Part shown: piece after piece, positions 48,064-49,523 of the stretch | Position numbering within the stretch: the stretch's first letter is position 1 | Layout of the letters: every line of letters starts with the position of its first letter | From: Saccoglossus kowalevskii | Taxonomy: Eukaryota; Hemichordata; Enteropneusta; Harrimaniidae | Direction of reading: 5' to 3' | DNA length: 49,523 bases | NCBI RefSeq assembly: GCF_000003605.2 | Contig: NW_003140818.1 | Span: 139,601-189,123, forward strand | Made by a program: the position numbers and the translations under genes | Notes under the pieces: generated by a model | Seen by the model: only the letters and a program-made list of their open reading frames with translations | Databases searched by the model: none | Told to the model about the DNA's origin: nothing

Positions 48064-49523
48064 GTTGAAAGTTGTGTTAATTTTTCATCAACACATACAT
48101 TCAAGTTCAATGTTAACTATATAAGGCACAGCAAATACTGATTCAATGTGTTAACATTGACAAGACGTGACAAGACGAGGATCCCACAGTCTCAAATTGA
48201 TAATCATGTTCTGAGTAAGTCTAGATTCTGCGGAAGAAGTACTGTGAAATGAAGAGCAACCCGAGTGTTCAGCTTTCTTGACTCTCTCCTTTCTTCTAAT
48301 CACTCATACTGTTCAACTGAGATGCGGATGACGAAAAGAGAGAAGCAAATGATGCACGGTTTGAAACCAAGTGACAGGTACTTGACGAAGTGATGTCTAC
48401 GCTGGAGTCCTTGGTCTGATTCATAACAAAGTCAGATCCCAAAACTCGTTTAGTGTCTTGGTTACTTGATTACCCAGACTCAAATGTGAAACAGGCAAAT
48501 CCAATTGTATCCGCACACAACTCAACTTCCCCTCCAGTGTTAAAACATAGCGTATTAGCGATGAATAACTCAGGGTATCATTACACAGACCATTGCATGC
48601 AACGGACTACACCATGAGTAGTTCCAAAGGGGCCCTAGCTATAGAATTCCATAGGCGCATATATAACAGTCATCTTTCTCTCAGAAGTCGTTGAAGCTTG
48701 CCCCAAATAGTAAAAGTGCAACCACAAGGGACACATTTAAGTGGTTGCAAATACTATATTGGTCGAATGAACAAGATATTATAATTAGCAGACCTCATAA
48801 AAGGAAAGCACTATTGAATATTAAAATTCAGTAAGGCTGCCATGGTGATGGATTCTCCCTTTTCAGACAATGGTGGCAGCAGACATCCCTATAGCTCTGA
48901 ATTATTTCAAGATTCAATCCACTTATTTTGGACAGTCTATAAGCAGATAAATGTATATATAAAAGAGCAACCAGCCGAGTTTTGTAAATTTTTTCTAATT
49001 TTGGTGCCAAAATTAACATTTGACATCTCAAATGAATACACAAAGAGTAAAATGATAGAATGAACAGCAATGCTTGCACAAAACAGCACAACGAGCTGAA
49101 AAAAATATTTATGATAACAAAAATTCATTTCTACTCAACTGCCTGCAATTCTCCTAAATAGAAATTATTGATTGAAAAAAATGGCAAAAAATACAGCTCA
49201 CAATCTGATAACAGGATTCAAACTAAAATTTGCTGAAGACATTTTTGAACATAGTTTCATGTGAATTCAAATTGCCAATACTTTTGATCAAACAAGATGA
49301 TTTCCAACACTTGAGGGTGCTATTGAGATCAATTAATTTTTTCAGACAGATATGAGATATATTTTAATCTTTAAATGGCGGTAGTCGTCGCGCTGCACTT
49401 GTGCGACATTTGTGTTGATAAACATTGATTTTCCCACAATCCAATGTGCTCTTGTAATGGAAATCACAAGTATGAGCCTCAAGTTCAAATTACCGACAGT
49501 GACTGTTTCGATACTTTCCAATG
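48064..49523. other. non-coding region; possible 5'UTR or promoter sequence at 48150-48620
   Basis: The part 48150-48620 is less AT-rich and more complex than the sequence on either side. It could be the 5'UTR or promoter of the minus-strand exon candidate. GACAAGACGTGACAAGACG (48159-48177) is a short direct repeat. No coding frame in 48640-49523 is convincing; the 70-90 codon frames at 48828-49128 on both strands overlap one another and match nothing known to me. Confidence 0.4.

Noticed and set aside
48828-49128. Overlapping 63-87 codon frames on both strands
   Set aside because: They overlap one another, lack family signatures and splice context, and fit chance expectation.

Overview
This window is animal nuclear DNA: strongly AT-rich non-coding sequence with short exons flanked by GT/AG splice sites, minisatellites, small DNA transposons and a tRNA-derived SINE. 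There are no operons, ribosome binding sites or long ORFs. The one gene I can name is APC (adenomatous polyposis coli, the Wnt-pathway scaffold), on the minus strand at the left end. Two consecutive coding exons are visible, at 6790-7030 (start codon plus the N-terminal dimerisation coiled coil) and 2984-3158. Their junction keeps the reading frame, and both intron phases match vertebrate APC. The protein is diverged from the vertebrate form but keeps the N-terminal coiled coil, which suggests an invertebrate bilaterian, perhaps a marine lophotrochozoan or an invertebrate deuterostome. The sequence does not settle which.

Layout. 1-280: 40-bp minisatellite in an APC intron. 281-7040: APC introns and exons, with one palindromic MITE, one SINE and a CTCF-like motif. 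About 7190-7370: CpG-containing segment with an NRF1-type motif, the best candidate for the proximal APC promoter and 5'UTR exon. 7371-49523: about 42 kb with no recognised protein-coding gene apart from a transposon-derived ORF. This stretch holds minisatellites with 36-, 47-, 60-, 30-, 24- and 33-bp units, four more copies of the MITE, an internally deleted pogo/Tigger-type element that keeps its DNA-binding ORF (26105-27169), a second small transposon-like element with an internal 60-bp repeat (31815-32256), a G-quadruplex-prone GC-box cluster and a second SINE copy. At 48023-48063 a possible short first coding exon lies on the same strand as APC and is phase-compatible with the first APC coding exon.

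Interpretation. The long gene-poor right part may be the upstream regulatory region of APC, or its very long first intron if the distal exon is real. Transcript data would decide. The most distinctive sequence features are near-identical tandem arrays that multiply one transcription-factor-like word: CCAAT 21 times, a perfect AP-1 site 8 times, and a CATG-centred p53-like word in the 33-bp array.
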